Shown piece by piece: positions 12,428 to 24,069 of a stretch of 64,000 nucleotides of DNA. A program made the translations under genes and the position numbers. Source of the stretch: Lenzites betulinus. Its lineage: Eukaryota; Basidiomycota; Agaricomycetes; Polyporales; Polyporaceae. Where the stretch lies: positions 186,001-250,000 of the forward strand of contig JABYQU010000044.1 in the NCBI GenBank assembly GCA_022264855.1. The letters are read 5' to 3'. Within the stretch, counting starts at the first letter, position 1. Every line of letters begins with the position of its first letter. Under the pieces are notes generated by a model. That model was not told the origin of the DNA. It saw nothing but the letters and a program-made list of their open reading frames with translations, and made no database searches.

Positions 12428-13980
12428 ATGTTTGAAGAAGTCTGCCTCCTCTGCAGCAAGCCGGTCGCCATCGACGGGTATGTTCTTCCGCTCCCCGGCC
12501 CGTCCCCGCACTCACCGTTCTCCCCATCCCCAGCCGGCCGTACTGCAGCGACGAGTGCGAAAACCTAGACATCACTTCCCCGTCCGCATCAGCCACCAGC
12601 AGCGCACAACCCTCCCCCTTCCTCAACTCTACTGCCAACGGCCCCGGCGCACTTGCCGAGGTCCCTGCACTGCTTCCGTCTGCGCTCGGCCGTTCACTCA
12701 AAGAACCGCACAAGTCTCACCGTGTCCGCCACTCCGAGTCGTCCTCCTCCAACTCCTCCGTCTCCTGGTCCGCACTCGGGGAGGACTACAATGACGACGT
12801 GCTCAACCCTGCGCTCTACAGTGCCGGCACCGACGACGAGTTCGCCATCAACTCCGACTACCTCTCTCCGGAAGTCGGCATCTCGAAGCCGTCTACCTCT
12901 TTCGGTAACGTTTATCGCACCCCCAATTCCTCCCTTCCCTATGTCCGCCGGCCTTCGACGACCAACAACCGGTCGACCATTCCCATGCTGCACCACCGTG
13001 GCTCTTCGACCTCGACGCCTTCCAGCGCCGGTGTCTCTAGCAGCGCGCCGTACTACTGCACGACCGAGGACGACTCGTCGGATGTCCCCTCTGCTTGTGC
13101 CTCCTCCGCTTCTGGCCGCTCAGGTCGCCGCTCGGGTCGCAAGTCCCACGACTCCGTCCCCCACACGACGGACGAGAGCGAGCGCGAGAAGGACGACACG
13201 CTCACGAGCAAGAACAGGCGCAACCGCGCTAGCCTCCCCGCCTACTTCTCGCTCCTGACCTCCACCTCGCCGGCTGTCTCTCGCTCTCAGAAGAGCTTGT
13301 CCTCGCTGCAGACGCTCTCGATGATCTCGCGCTCCCTCCAGTCTTCGACTTCTCCGCCCACGCCTCGCTTGGCAAAACCCGTGGTAGACACGACGGCGGC
13401 TTTCGCGACAGCGCAGTTTGGTCGTGTTTCCAAGCATACCGTGACCGCGGACGCAGCGCCTCGCGGCCGCAGCAGGCAGCGTGATCCCGACGGGCGTTCA
13501 TCTTCCTCTCGTCGCTCGGTTAGCCGTTCCCCCGGAGCGCGCACCCACGCCCACCACCAAGCCCAAGCGCGCATGCGCCTCGACAGCCTCGAGAAGGTCG
13601 CCGACTGGGTCGCGCACAGCCCGGTGGTCGCGGCGAGCGTCCGCATCGCTCGGCAGCAGGTCCAGCACCACGCCCACGAGCGCCGCAACAGCTCCCCGCC
13701 GCCGCTGCCCAAGTTCGAGAAGCTGCACCTGCAGGACTCGGGCGTCGACGTCGACGCCGGGTATGTCAACAGCGCCGTGGAGGAGGATTTTGACGAGGAG
13801 GACGAGTTCGAGGTGCCGGCGCAGGAGCGCAACTCCCGACGTGGACGTCGGCGGCCCGACGAGCTTGACTACGCGCCTACGGGCGTTGAGCGCGGCGCGC
13901 CTGGGTACGGCAACGGACGGAGCGGCCTGATGGCCCGCGAGCGGACTCGGGGACGTGCGTCGACACTGAAGCGTTCATGA
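12428..13980 (+). CDS. Ecl1-type life-span regulatory factor (zinc-binding N-terminus)
   Basis: Exon 1 is 12428-12477 and exon 2 is 12534-13980; the joined protein has 498 residues. The N-terminus carries CLLC (Cys6, Cys9) and PYCSDEC (Cys21, Cys25), the short CxxC...PYCSxEC zinc-binding signature of the Ecl1 family. In fission yeast Ecl1-type factors extend chronological life span and respond to nutrient, sulfur and metal limitation. The rest is Ser/Pro/Arg-rich and looks disordered, with an acidic block (EEDFDEEDEFE) near residue 440 and a basic end. The intron begins GTATGT and interrupts the Gly codon between the two cysteine pairs. Fission-yeast members are much smaller; a long low-complexity tail seems usual in basidiomycete relatives. 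Family identity rests on the cysteine motif only. Confidence 0.8.
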
Positions 13981-16900
13981 TTCGGTCCGTCTGCGACTCG
14001 ACCAACGACGGAACGACCAAAATCACGACAGCCTGTACGACCACATCTCCCACGACGCTCTCGCATGGATCCCCATAGACACCACTCGTCCTCTCTTCGC
14101 ATCGCATTCGTCTCGCATCTCAGCATTCGTCAACCTCTCTTTGGCCGCATAGTCAACTATCGCTACAACCACGCCCGCTTCCTCGCCGCGCCGCACTAGT
14201 CCCCGCTGTCCAAAAGCGCACTGAGCACCCCGCCGCCGCCCGCCGAGCCTTCGTCCGCCGCTCGCCGCGCGTTATCGGTCGCCGTTGTCGACCGCCGCCC
14301 GCGCACTATCTATGTATCTACCGTATCGACTATCGACTTGTAGTGGCGTCCGAGCACTCCGCCTCCCCCTGCATTGCTGCCCTATCTCTTGCGCCCGCGC
14401 GCGCACTCATCCGCATCCCGCATCCATATGCATCTCTCCCCGCACGATCGTCCGCACCAGCAATCTCTATCACTATCTATTCTATCCTCCTTCCTCTTAC
14501 CCCTTCCTCCTCCGCCCCGCCCCCGCTCACATCACACTTACACATTGCTCACGCCCACGCTCCCGCACCCGCTCTCACACGTCGCTCCACAACCCCGCTC
14601 TCATCGTCAAAATTGCATTCGATATCGCACGTACATACCCACCCACCCATCCCATCGTACCTCCGTACAGGTACTTACTCATGTCCTGGTCCCGTCCGCG
14701 CCCGTATAGCCCATATAGCCTACCATTACCTAACGCAACAACTCTTTTGCGCTCGTCGCTATGCTCGTATTCTGCCGTGTGTCCGTGTGCGTCTGCGCCT
14801 CAGAGTTTATAGATCTTCGTCCCACGCGGCAACGCTGAGTGGCGCAAAAGCCTCTCTTGGTGGACGTGGCTGCTTCAGACTCGTACTCGTCGTCTCGCAC
14901 ATGCATGCTGCCATATGTTCAATCCGCTCTCGTCTTCGCCTTCGTCTTCGCTCGCTTGCGCAATGCCATCGTCATGGGTCCAGTCACACCCCCGCCCGCC
15001 CGACATCTGAGCATCTGACTGCACTGACTGCACGCGCGCGCGCACGTTGCCCCGCAAGTCGCAAGTCGCGCTATCTGACGTCTTTGATACTTTGGCCACA
15101 CGTCGTTCTAGCGTGCGCGCGTATTTGAGTTTTGGTCGCCGTGCTTCTTGCCAGCCTTCTGGCCGTGCTTCACCAACTCCGTCCTTCCTTCTAGCTTGAG
15201 TTGCGGCTCTGCCGCGGCGGTGGTCTTGCAGGTGGGTGCACTGAGGTGCTGCGCACGGGTGTTCCGCTCGTGGGGCCGCGTTGCGCCTTAACTTGGACAC
15301 GTAGATGATATTCCGCGCTCTCCGTAGTACTAGATCACACCACACACGGAATAACCGTCGACATAGCCGCTAATAGGCCAAGAGCACGTCTGAATCCCCA
15401 ACAAAACTTTGGATCTGCCAGCCTGCCACCGCGCGCAGCGTGACGCCGACACATGACTGCCCAGCTGCTGCTGCTTTGATGTCGATGGACGCCGCGGGGG
15501 CGTTCCTGGGGTGGTGGAATATGATATGTTTTGCGTTTCTGTGTGTGCCCGGGCTCGTGGGTCTGGGCTTTAATATGGCGCGCAGGGGCCGCGGGATCGT
15601 CTCATGACACTCAGGCTGTCGGCGGAGCGGAGAGTTTGTTGAATGCGTGACTGACGGAGGGGCGGACGGACGGCGATGTCGGCGTTGTCGGTGACACTCG
15701 AGTCGTTGACGAGCGAGAGCTACTCAGAGCCGTGCTTCGATGCTACTTAGTCAATGAGGACCGTAATAGCACACCTACTATAGCATAAGCGGAGTGCAGA
15801 CAAGTACAAGGATCGAGAGGTACTTATGCATCATGATCCGGCATCGTCGTCGACGAATGTTGAGCGTTCAGAATCAAGATATGCCACACCCAAGCCGAAG
15901 GCGTCGTGCCTGCCTAGCGGGCTGATCGCTCGCTCGCTATCCCGGGATCGTTTTAATCGAGACCGCACGCTATCGGGAGACTAGTAGTATACAGCACCCA
16001 CCCACCACTGGCATGAATACATTCGGACCTCGCCTTGTTTGTCTTGAGCGTGTTCCTCGCGCGGAGCCACAATAGGCAGCCCATGTCACGCCCAAGTACT
16101 AAGTACTAGTGTGGTGATTGTCGACATTGTCGACGTCGTTGTACGAGTACAAGGTTGAGACTATGGTGCCAGGCGTGACAGCTGCTGCGACTCCGGCGCG
16201 GAGCACATCACCTCCGCCAGGCACGGTGCCTGCTGCAGCAGCGCTCTGGTCCGGACCTGGTATTGCAATATTGGTAGTAGCGCTCCGTCGTACTCCTTCG
16301 CGCTCGTGGTACGAGTGGGGCGCGCGGTGGGCGATGGTTTGTCCACTGGCGCGGGCGGGGCGAGAGGCCTCGAGGTGCGGGCTCGGGTGCGCAGAAGGCG
16401 GAGCGCGACAGGTCTTGCCGCGGGGAGCAGATATCCGGCGGACGTGGCGCACGTACGAACGGATCCGGGATAGGTACGCCTTGACAGGATCAGGCTCGCG
16501 GTCAGTTCAAGATTGTCGCTGGGGATGCGGGTGATGGCTCGCGCGTCCGCCGGGACGCACGGAGGCCTGTGTACGTGCATCTTCTAGCCATCGCCGCACA
16601 GATGCGCATGTCTGGACAGCACCTCGTCCTGCCAGCTGCAGCAGCCACGTCGTCCGGGAGCCCCATACGTAGCGCCCCGTATACGCCTGCACATGTGCAC
16701 CGTGCACTGCGCGGACATGTCGCAGCCCTCGAACTCAAAATATGCCCGGCGCACCTGCGTTGCCCGTGCCGAGTTCATCTGCCCAGGACGCTGCGGCGGC
16801 CCAGCAGGCGCGCGCGCAGTACTGTGACCACCCTACAACCTTGTCCTGTGTACAGTCTGAGTGTGAGCCGGCCGGGGTTGCGGCCATGGCGGGTGGTAAG

Positions 16901-19900
16901 TGGGCTTACGCCCCGGGCAATTGAGCCCCTGTCCGCGGTGACTGGTCCGGTCAGCGCGGTGGTATGATCTGGATCGCCCGGATATGTTATGAGTACCTCA
17001 TCCGGGACCCCGCGCTCGTCATATCGCTCACCGGCTAACTGTGATTTCGCGCTCGACTTGTCCCGCGCATCCGGTTCTCCCTCTGCGGGGACTTGGAAGG
17101 GACCCTGTCTGTGACTGGTGACTGTCCGGTACCAGCGCCGTTTTCGATAATCGGAATGAGGGGCCCCTGCGGCGTTCAGTCCGGCATCCCAAGTGACGTG
17201 CCGCTGCAGTTAATATGTCACGCCTCAGGCTTACCACCCGGCGCAGGTTTCGCGCGACTAGGACATTTGCACGCGCATATGCGCGCATGCGGAAGCCATG
17301 CAGAACACGAAAGCTGCCGGCGATGCGCATACGACCCGTACGCGGGACCAGTCATCCCAACTCACGCAGACGTGACCAGTGGGCCTCGCGGGCCAAAGTC
17401 GAACCCAGCCGTACGTACGCCACACCCGTAGGATCGTGTTCGAGTATTGTATCTGTGTGACAGTCGATCGAGGGCGGGCGGGGGCGGATGCGCATTGCGC
17501 GAGTCTCCCCGGAAGCAGAGAGGGGGAGGGGCACGATCGCGCTCCCCTATCCGCGCCGAGTGGGGTGGGGTGCGCGGCACAGCCGCCTCTGACTGTTGCT
17601 CGCTACGTGCGCGCACGGTCTGGATTGTGATTCTGTCCGTGTGCGCCGCGTTCGATCGCGTGGTGGATGGGGCCCCGGATTCTGAGGGGGAGGGGTTGTG
17701 TGTCCACCAGGCACGATCGGGGGGCTGGCGAGGGGTGTGGGTTGCGGCCACTTGACCTGCAGTCGGCCCTTCAGAACGTCGCACTTGGCGAGATTAAAGA
17801 TGCTTTGAGAAGGAACAACGGAGGGTGCCGTCTAGCGGGGCGCTGGAACAACGCTTGAACACTCCGCTCCGTTCTTGCTGCGGCGAAGGTGGGGACGGGA
17901 ATGGCGGTGATGCCACGATAGTCGAGCTCAGCATGCGCACTGGCGGGGTACCCGGGGGCACGAGTGAGGCATTTGCACGTTAAGCTTCGTGCCCGTTCTG
18001 CCGGGCGGACATGTGAGCAAGCGATTGTTGCAGAGGTGAGCGCATCGATGATGGAAATCCTCCTTCCTCCGAGCAGCCTGCGTGGGGTCGGCGGACTGGC
18101 GGAACACACGTTAGCGTGTAGGCTGAGGGTCGCGTATCCCGCGAACGTCACAGAGAAGGTCATCGGTGTGGCTTTTCGGCCACGGGACGGCATCTGTCGC
18201 GAATGCAGCTTGGGATGGGCTTACGCGGGATCATGAGCTGGGGATTCTGGAGGCGCATGACCGCTGGGACTGCATCACGATATTCAGTCAAATGTCTGGT
18301 ATGGGTAGACTGTGATGTATGTTACCTCCGTTTACACGATACCGCGACATGTGTTCCAATGCCGCGAAATTGCCGAGTGGGCGCAACTGCCGAGTGGGCG
18401 CAATATCGGATTGTCACGACGAGTACATACATCGGGCTGAAGGGCAGCGGCCGAGGAAAATGCGAATATTGAGTTGCTTGTGACGGCCTAACTGGGGTTT
18501 ATTGACACCGAGGGCGTCCATGGTCGGCGTCGGCGCGCTAGTGTGCTCTAGCACTTCGAGCATCTCCTGTCACAGAGCTGTGGTGTCATCCGATACGACA
18601 TTGGGCCGCCTTAACGGAAGGGGTCGGCGTGGCCGGTGGCTTAGTTGGTGTCACACTGCGTGAGAAAGAGTTAAGCCATCGATGACTGTCATCACTACGT
18701 ACTCGAACGAAGAGAAGGAGTACGTACGGAGTGCGTTGCCAGGTCAGCCCAGGACTCGCGTCGAGGCTCTTCGGGGTACAGCCAGCTGATAACAGAACGA
18801 GCGCGATTCGCAGCCTTTCCGGGCCTTGTAGACTCTGAGAGACCACATCGATGAGGTGACTGAGCTCGCCGGCGAGCCTGAGAGCGGTCGGGGCACCGCA
18901 GTGCCCTAGGCGTGTACCATCGCAGTCCCGATTGCCAGTAGGATATTGCCGCCGCTCGCATAGACACCACATAGCCAGAGCCGTAGCATAGGACGAGGCC
19001 TCTCTCAAGGTGGGCGCGTTCCTACCTTTGGCAGTTTCCAAGTACTAGACCGCCAGTTCCTGATGCAGTTTGTCACAACACTGCGACCGCGCCCCTGGCC
19101 GGGTGAACGCGGGGTAGGGGTGACTGCAGGACGCTGGTCACCTGCAGCTGGGACCTCCGAGCGGGCAAACTGAGGAAACGAGCCAGTGTGTTTTGTGGAT
19201 TGCTAGTCTAGATACCGGGTCTCGTATGGACCCAGATGTCATCAGCATATAAGAAAGCTTAGGATGGGACCAATGAGCCATGAGAAAGGATGTACGCACG
19301 TCTAGACCCCGATGGAGCGATGACGATACCTACTGAGTAATAATGGTCAGGACGGTGAGCGGGCGCACTCGACGTCGGTAGTCTCTGCAGAGACCTCCCA
19401 CGGCGACACCAGCTGATGCAAATGGGCAAGCCTGGATCCGGGGCTAGCTGAGAAGGATAACTGCACCTGTAAGTATGTGCCTGTCGCGAGGATATCAATA
19501 ACGTCGGACATACCGGAGGAGCGCCCCGGGTGGAGGCCCCGACATGGAACGAAAGATACCATACAAGCAGCTGGACCAGGTGTTCCTACTGACCTTGAGT
19601 GAGTCATCACGTACATCATCTCGCGCGGAGCGCGTCAGAAGAGCTCGGGCGTGCGCATCAGTGCGAGAACATCTCGAAGGGCACCTTCTTCAAACCCCTG
19701 GGGATGGCATGTCATGTTTTTCCTCATGCATCAGCTCGAACGAAAGGCGATCACATAGCACAATGCTGAGCGCTGATTTCTGAAGGCCGTGTCGCAGAAC
19801 GACAGCGCGATGGACAAGCATCGAGCGGTACGTGCGATGAGAATCGTCCGTCGACTTTTGCACGCGCTGTGGCTTCGTGGTCTGTTATTGGCATTCTATT

Positions 19901-20383
19901 GTTAATGGCCGCACGCGAAGACGCAATGAGGCCGCATTCCAGGCTGGGCGGCGGCCAGCAGGCAAGCCATCGATATAGGCGCATGGGGCAAAGTCCTGGG
20001 CCGGCTCGGCTACGCTTCTGGGACACGGGAAATGGGTAATAATGGGATAGGGACAGTTGATCAAGAGCTGGGTGTCAGCGGGGGGTTTATATGTCGGACG
20101 TGGCGCAGCACTTGCCTTATAACGGATTCCGTGCAGACGGAGGGGCACACGTCATATTTGGACGGCTCAGGAGATGCACTGAGCACTCGCAGCTCGAGAA
20201 CGGGAACAGATCAAAAGTACGTGTTAGAGCACAAAGATTACACACGCTGCGGCTGCTGGGCGGAAGGCGCGTGTATGATTTCGGACTTCGATAACGCTTA
20301 GGATTTGGAGAGGAGTCCGGCAGCGCGACCCCGCAGTGCTAGCAGATCTGGAGTGCAGGTGTACGCCTCAGCAGTGTGTGCAT
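13981..20383. other. Gene-poor stretch between the Ecl1-type gene and GID7
   Basis: The first about 800 bases are pyrimidine-rich and probably include a 3' untranslated region. Beyond that there are many short open frames on both strands without motifs or consistent splice sites. A 17-bp tandem duplication lies at 18371-18403. No RNA gene was recognised. Confidence 0.55.
18371..18403. repeat. 17-bp tandem duplication
   Basis: TGCCGAGTGGGCGCAA occurs at 18371-18386 and again at 18388-18403, separated by one base. Confidence 0.85.
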
Positions 20384-20397
20384 CCAATGAATATAAG
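20384..20397 (+). promoter_or_regulatory. CCAAT and TATA-like core promoter of GID7
   Basis: CCAAT (20384-20388) is followed at once by TATAAG (20392-20397), about 92 bases before the proposed ATG at 20489. Confidence 0.4.
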
Positions 20398-20488
20398 GCT
20401 TTGACGGTGAGCGGAGAGGGAGAAGCGAGTCGGGCGTCCGGAATGGGGGAGGCGGATGAGAGCGCAAGGAGAACGAAGCGTGGAGGTG

Positions 20489-23400
20489 ATGGAAGACGGC
20501 GACGACCGCATCCAGTGTTTTCTGCTCTGACTGATACTACGACCATCGCCGCCCCCGCACGCCGTCGACAGTCCTGAGCTCGACAGCGCCGCGCTCGCTG
20601 CCCTCGCCGACGCCGCAGCAACCGCCACCATTCACTCACGTACTCGCCCCACCTCCCCGCGGCTCTCCTCGCCGACCCAGTCGACAGCGCTGGACTCAGA
20701 CCGCACCCCCACTCCCTCCCGGCCTCACTCCCCCCATTCCTCTTCGACACCGAGTTCTAGTACCGCACGCATCTACAGCACAGTTCCGCGCACCCGCACA
20801 CGTGCGGAGCTTGAGGAGGCCGACAGCGACGCGCCGTCCGCCGAGTACGCCCCGCTCTCCGTCTCCTCTTCCTCTTTGTCCTTCCTCCACCCCTCGGCAT
20901 CCGCAAGCACCTCCCACCCATCTGCGTCTGCTTCAAATCAACTAGACCCAGACTCCGAGCTTGCACGCGGACATAAGAGACAAAGAATCGAGCCTCAGCT
21001 TGCGTCGTCTGCCCCCTCCTTCCGTGCTATCGACCGGTTCCCACTCGATTCTGCCCTCGCTCGTGCCTACGCTCGCGCTGTCGACCGCAACATGAGACTT
21101 ACCGAGAGTGATAGAGATTCTGCTTTGTCCGTCTCTCTAGACTCTGCTTCTGAGGCCGGCCCATCACATACTGCCGGTTCCTCAAATGGGCATAACGGTG
21201 TAGCCCCCAAGGGCAATGGCTTCTCTAACACGCATACGAATGGATTGTCCAGAGGGATCATACCCGAAGGGCCTCAAGCGCACGGCGTATTCGATGGCCT
21301 TGTACCTGAGTTACGGAGGCCACCGATTGCACGCGTGTCCTTGCCTGGTCGGACGCTCTATGACGACTCGTATGTCGACAGGGAGGAGTTCGTCCGTCTC
21401 GTCATCCAGAGCTTACGAGATGTCGGATACATGTAAGTCCATCTGCAGTGCTCTCCTGACGTTTTAGCTCAACGGCCGTGAAGGGAATCGGCAGCGACGC
21501 TGGAGGAAGAGTCAGGTTACATCATGGAGACGCCAGAGGTGGCGGAGTTCCGGCGGTGCATCCTGCACGCTTCTTGGGACTCTGCGGAAGCGGCACTCAT
21601 GCGTCTCGGCGTGTCGGAAGGTGAGGGACTATGGGTAAGTGATGCAGAAATGTCTACTGTGATCCCTGAGCTTCCGCCTTAACACGCCCTTGATGCAGGA
21701 GGCCAGGTTCCTTATTGCGAAGCAGAAGTACTTGGAGTACCTCGAAGCGGGCAAGACCACGATGGCGCTGAATGTACTGCGTAACGAAATTGCGCCACTG
21801 AATCCGGAACTCGATCATCTTCATGCGCTATCAAGGTGCGTACTTGTGTATTCCCTATGATAGAACAAAGCCTCAATGAGGTGAACCCTCCGTGTCTCAG
21901 TCTGATGATGTGTTCGGATCCGGTGGACGTTCGGAGTCAAGTTGCCTGGGAAGGCGCAGGCCCGGCATCGCGCCGACGATTACTTATGGATCTACAACGT
22001 ATGTCCTCAGATTCTCAAACCCAATATTCCAGAGACTAACAGCCGGCGTTGCACAGGCTACATTCCATCATCCGTAATGATCCCGCAAAGGCGATTTGCA
22101 ACACTTCTCGAGCAAACGCGCACATACCAGCAAAGTCGATGTCTATACCACAACGTGCCATTGCGGAACCAGGCGTACTCACTATACGCGGACCATGTCT
22201 GTGATCGGAATGATTTCCCTCGCGTCACAACAGCTGTTTTGTCGGTACACGAAGACGAGGTATGGAATCTAGAGTGGAGCCACAGCGGGAAGTACTTGGC
22301 AACTGCCAGTAAAGACAAGACGGCGATCATCTGGCGAGTCGAGGTGAGTATCCACATACGACCGGCATAATGAGGTAAGTGGATGGAATGCTAACTATGT
22401 TTTGGCTGTTGGTGCAGCTCGACAAGGACCCACGGTTTAGAGCATACTCACCGGAGTTTACACTACGGGACCACGAGTACCCCGTCGGTTGCGTGTCGTG
22501 GTCATTAGACGACGCAATACTCCTCACGGCCTCGGAAAATCGCATCACGCTTTGGAATGCAAAGGTGGGTTATCTGCCACTCCTCCACGACGTCGACGTG
22601 TTGCTCACGTCCGACCAGAGTGGTGCGAAGATCCGGACACTCGAGCAACACACGGATGTGGTTACCGCACTCGCTTGGCTACCAGACGGGTCAGGATTCA
22701 TATCGGGTGGTCTTGACCGCAAGATCATTCTCTGGGTACGTCTTGCACGTACGCCGCCTTCGAGCATGCGGGTGCTGACCTCTACGCCACCACAGGACGT
22801 GGACGGGAAACCGCGGGACACATGGCAGCGCACGCCGATCCGGGTGACGGACCTCATGGTCTCGCCCAACTTCACACGCCTCGTTGCGGTCGGCATGTAC
22901 GACGTGCCGTCGATACCGCCACCCGCCGTCGCTGGTGCAGTCGACGGGGCGGGGGCAGGTGCTGCAGCAGGAGCCGGAGGGGCAGCGAGCGGGGGACACT
23001 CGTCGGAGACGCAGATCGTCATATATGACCTTGCGACGAAGCAGCCCGAATCGTGCGTGCATCTTTCCATCGCCGTTTTCTGTTCTGCGTCGCGCGTGCC
23101 GTGCCTTGCCTCTTCCTGGGTATTCCCGAGCAATGGATTTGGGGGTGGTGGGGCGCGGCCTGGGACGTGGGACGTGGGACGTAGAACATCGTGAGGAGAA
23201 CATGGTGCTGACCGGCTCGGCGTGCACAGGATGATCCGGCTGGAGGGCGAGCTCACGAGCGTGAAGATTTCGCAGGACTCACAGTACGCGCTCATCAACC
23301 GCGCGTCCGAGAACGGGCCACCGGCGGTACGTCGTTCGATATCATTCCTCTACCCCTTCCTTTTCCCCTCGAACGTAAGGGGGGTCGGCCGCGGGGGAGT

Positions 23401-24069
23401 AATGATGAGGTCAGGGTGCGGGTGCTCACGCCAAGAATTTCGCAGGAGATCCAACTGTTGGATTTGAACACGGAGGAGGTCGTGCGCAAGTACACGGGCC
23501 ATGCCCAGTCGAAGCATGTCATCCGCAGCTGTTTCGGCGGCGTCGAGGGCAACTTTGTGCTCAGCGGGAGCGAAGGTGCGTGTGTGCGTGCCTGAGACGT
23601 TCGATCGGTGCTAACCGCATGCAATACCTTTCTCCTCATTGTGTTTTCCACTCCGCCCTTCGCAGATGGGAACGTGTACATCTGGCACCGCGAGACGGGT
23701 GCTCTGCTCGAGGTCCTCGCCGGGCATGGGGAGGGCAGCGTGAACTCCGTAGTGTGGAACCCGGCAAACGAGCGCATGTTCGCGTCATGCTCGGATGACA
23801 AGACGGTACGGATCTGGGAGCCGCCACCCGCAGAGGCGCTTGCTACGGAGGCATCGGCGGCACTAGACGAGAGTGAATGGGACGGAAGCAAGGGCAAGGG
23901 CAAGGGGAGGTGGGACGCAGGGCCGTCAGGGTCAGCATCGTCGTCGACACCGGCAGGGGCGGGACCAAGTGCGGGATCGAGCTCGGGCTCGGGTCTGGGC
24001 TTGGGGGCGAGCTTGAGCGCGGACATGGCGAGCGAGTACGGAATCGGTCCGACGACGGCGTTGTTCTGA
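20489..24069 (+). CDS. GID7: GID7/WDR26-type subunit of the GID (CTLH) E3 ubiquitin ligase
   Basis: The GID/CTLH ligase degrades gluconeogenic enzymes and other targets; Gid7/WDR26 drives its higher assembly and substrate choice. Twelve exons can be joined: 20489-20514, 20572-21432, 21484-21634, 21699-21835, 21901-21998, 22057-22343, 22418-22564, 22619-22735, 22796-23052, 23230-23326, 23446-23575 and 23666-24069, giving 903 residues. After a Ser/Pro-rich N-terminus of about 200 residues come a LisH-like helix ([18 protein letters not shown]), the CTLH region ([12 protein letters not shown] to LHALS), the linker with [17 protein letters not shown], and WD40 repeats (for example [43 protein letters not shown]). 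A Gly/Ala-rich insert sits in one blade. The 26-nt first exon with a GTGTTT donor is the least certain part. Confidence 0.9.

Noticed and set aside
18371..18403. Short direct repeats as a possible CRISPR-like array
   Set aside because: Only two adjacent 16-17-bp units without spacers, in a eukaryotic genome.
20876..21436. Apparent separate start of the WD40 gene at 20876
   Set aside because: The codon there is TTG and the frame stays open upstream to an acceptor at 20571, so it is internal to GID7.
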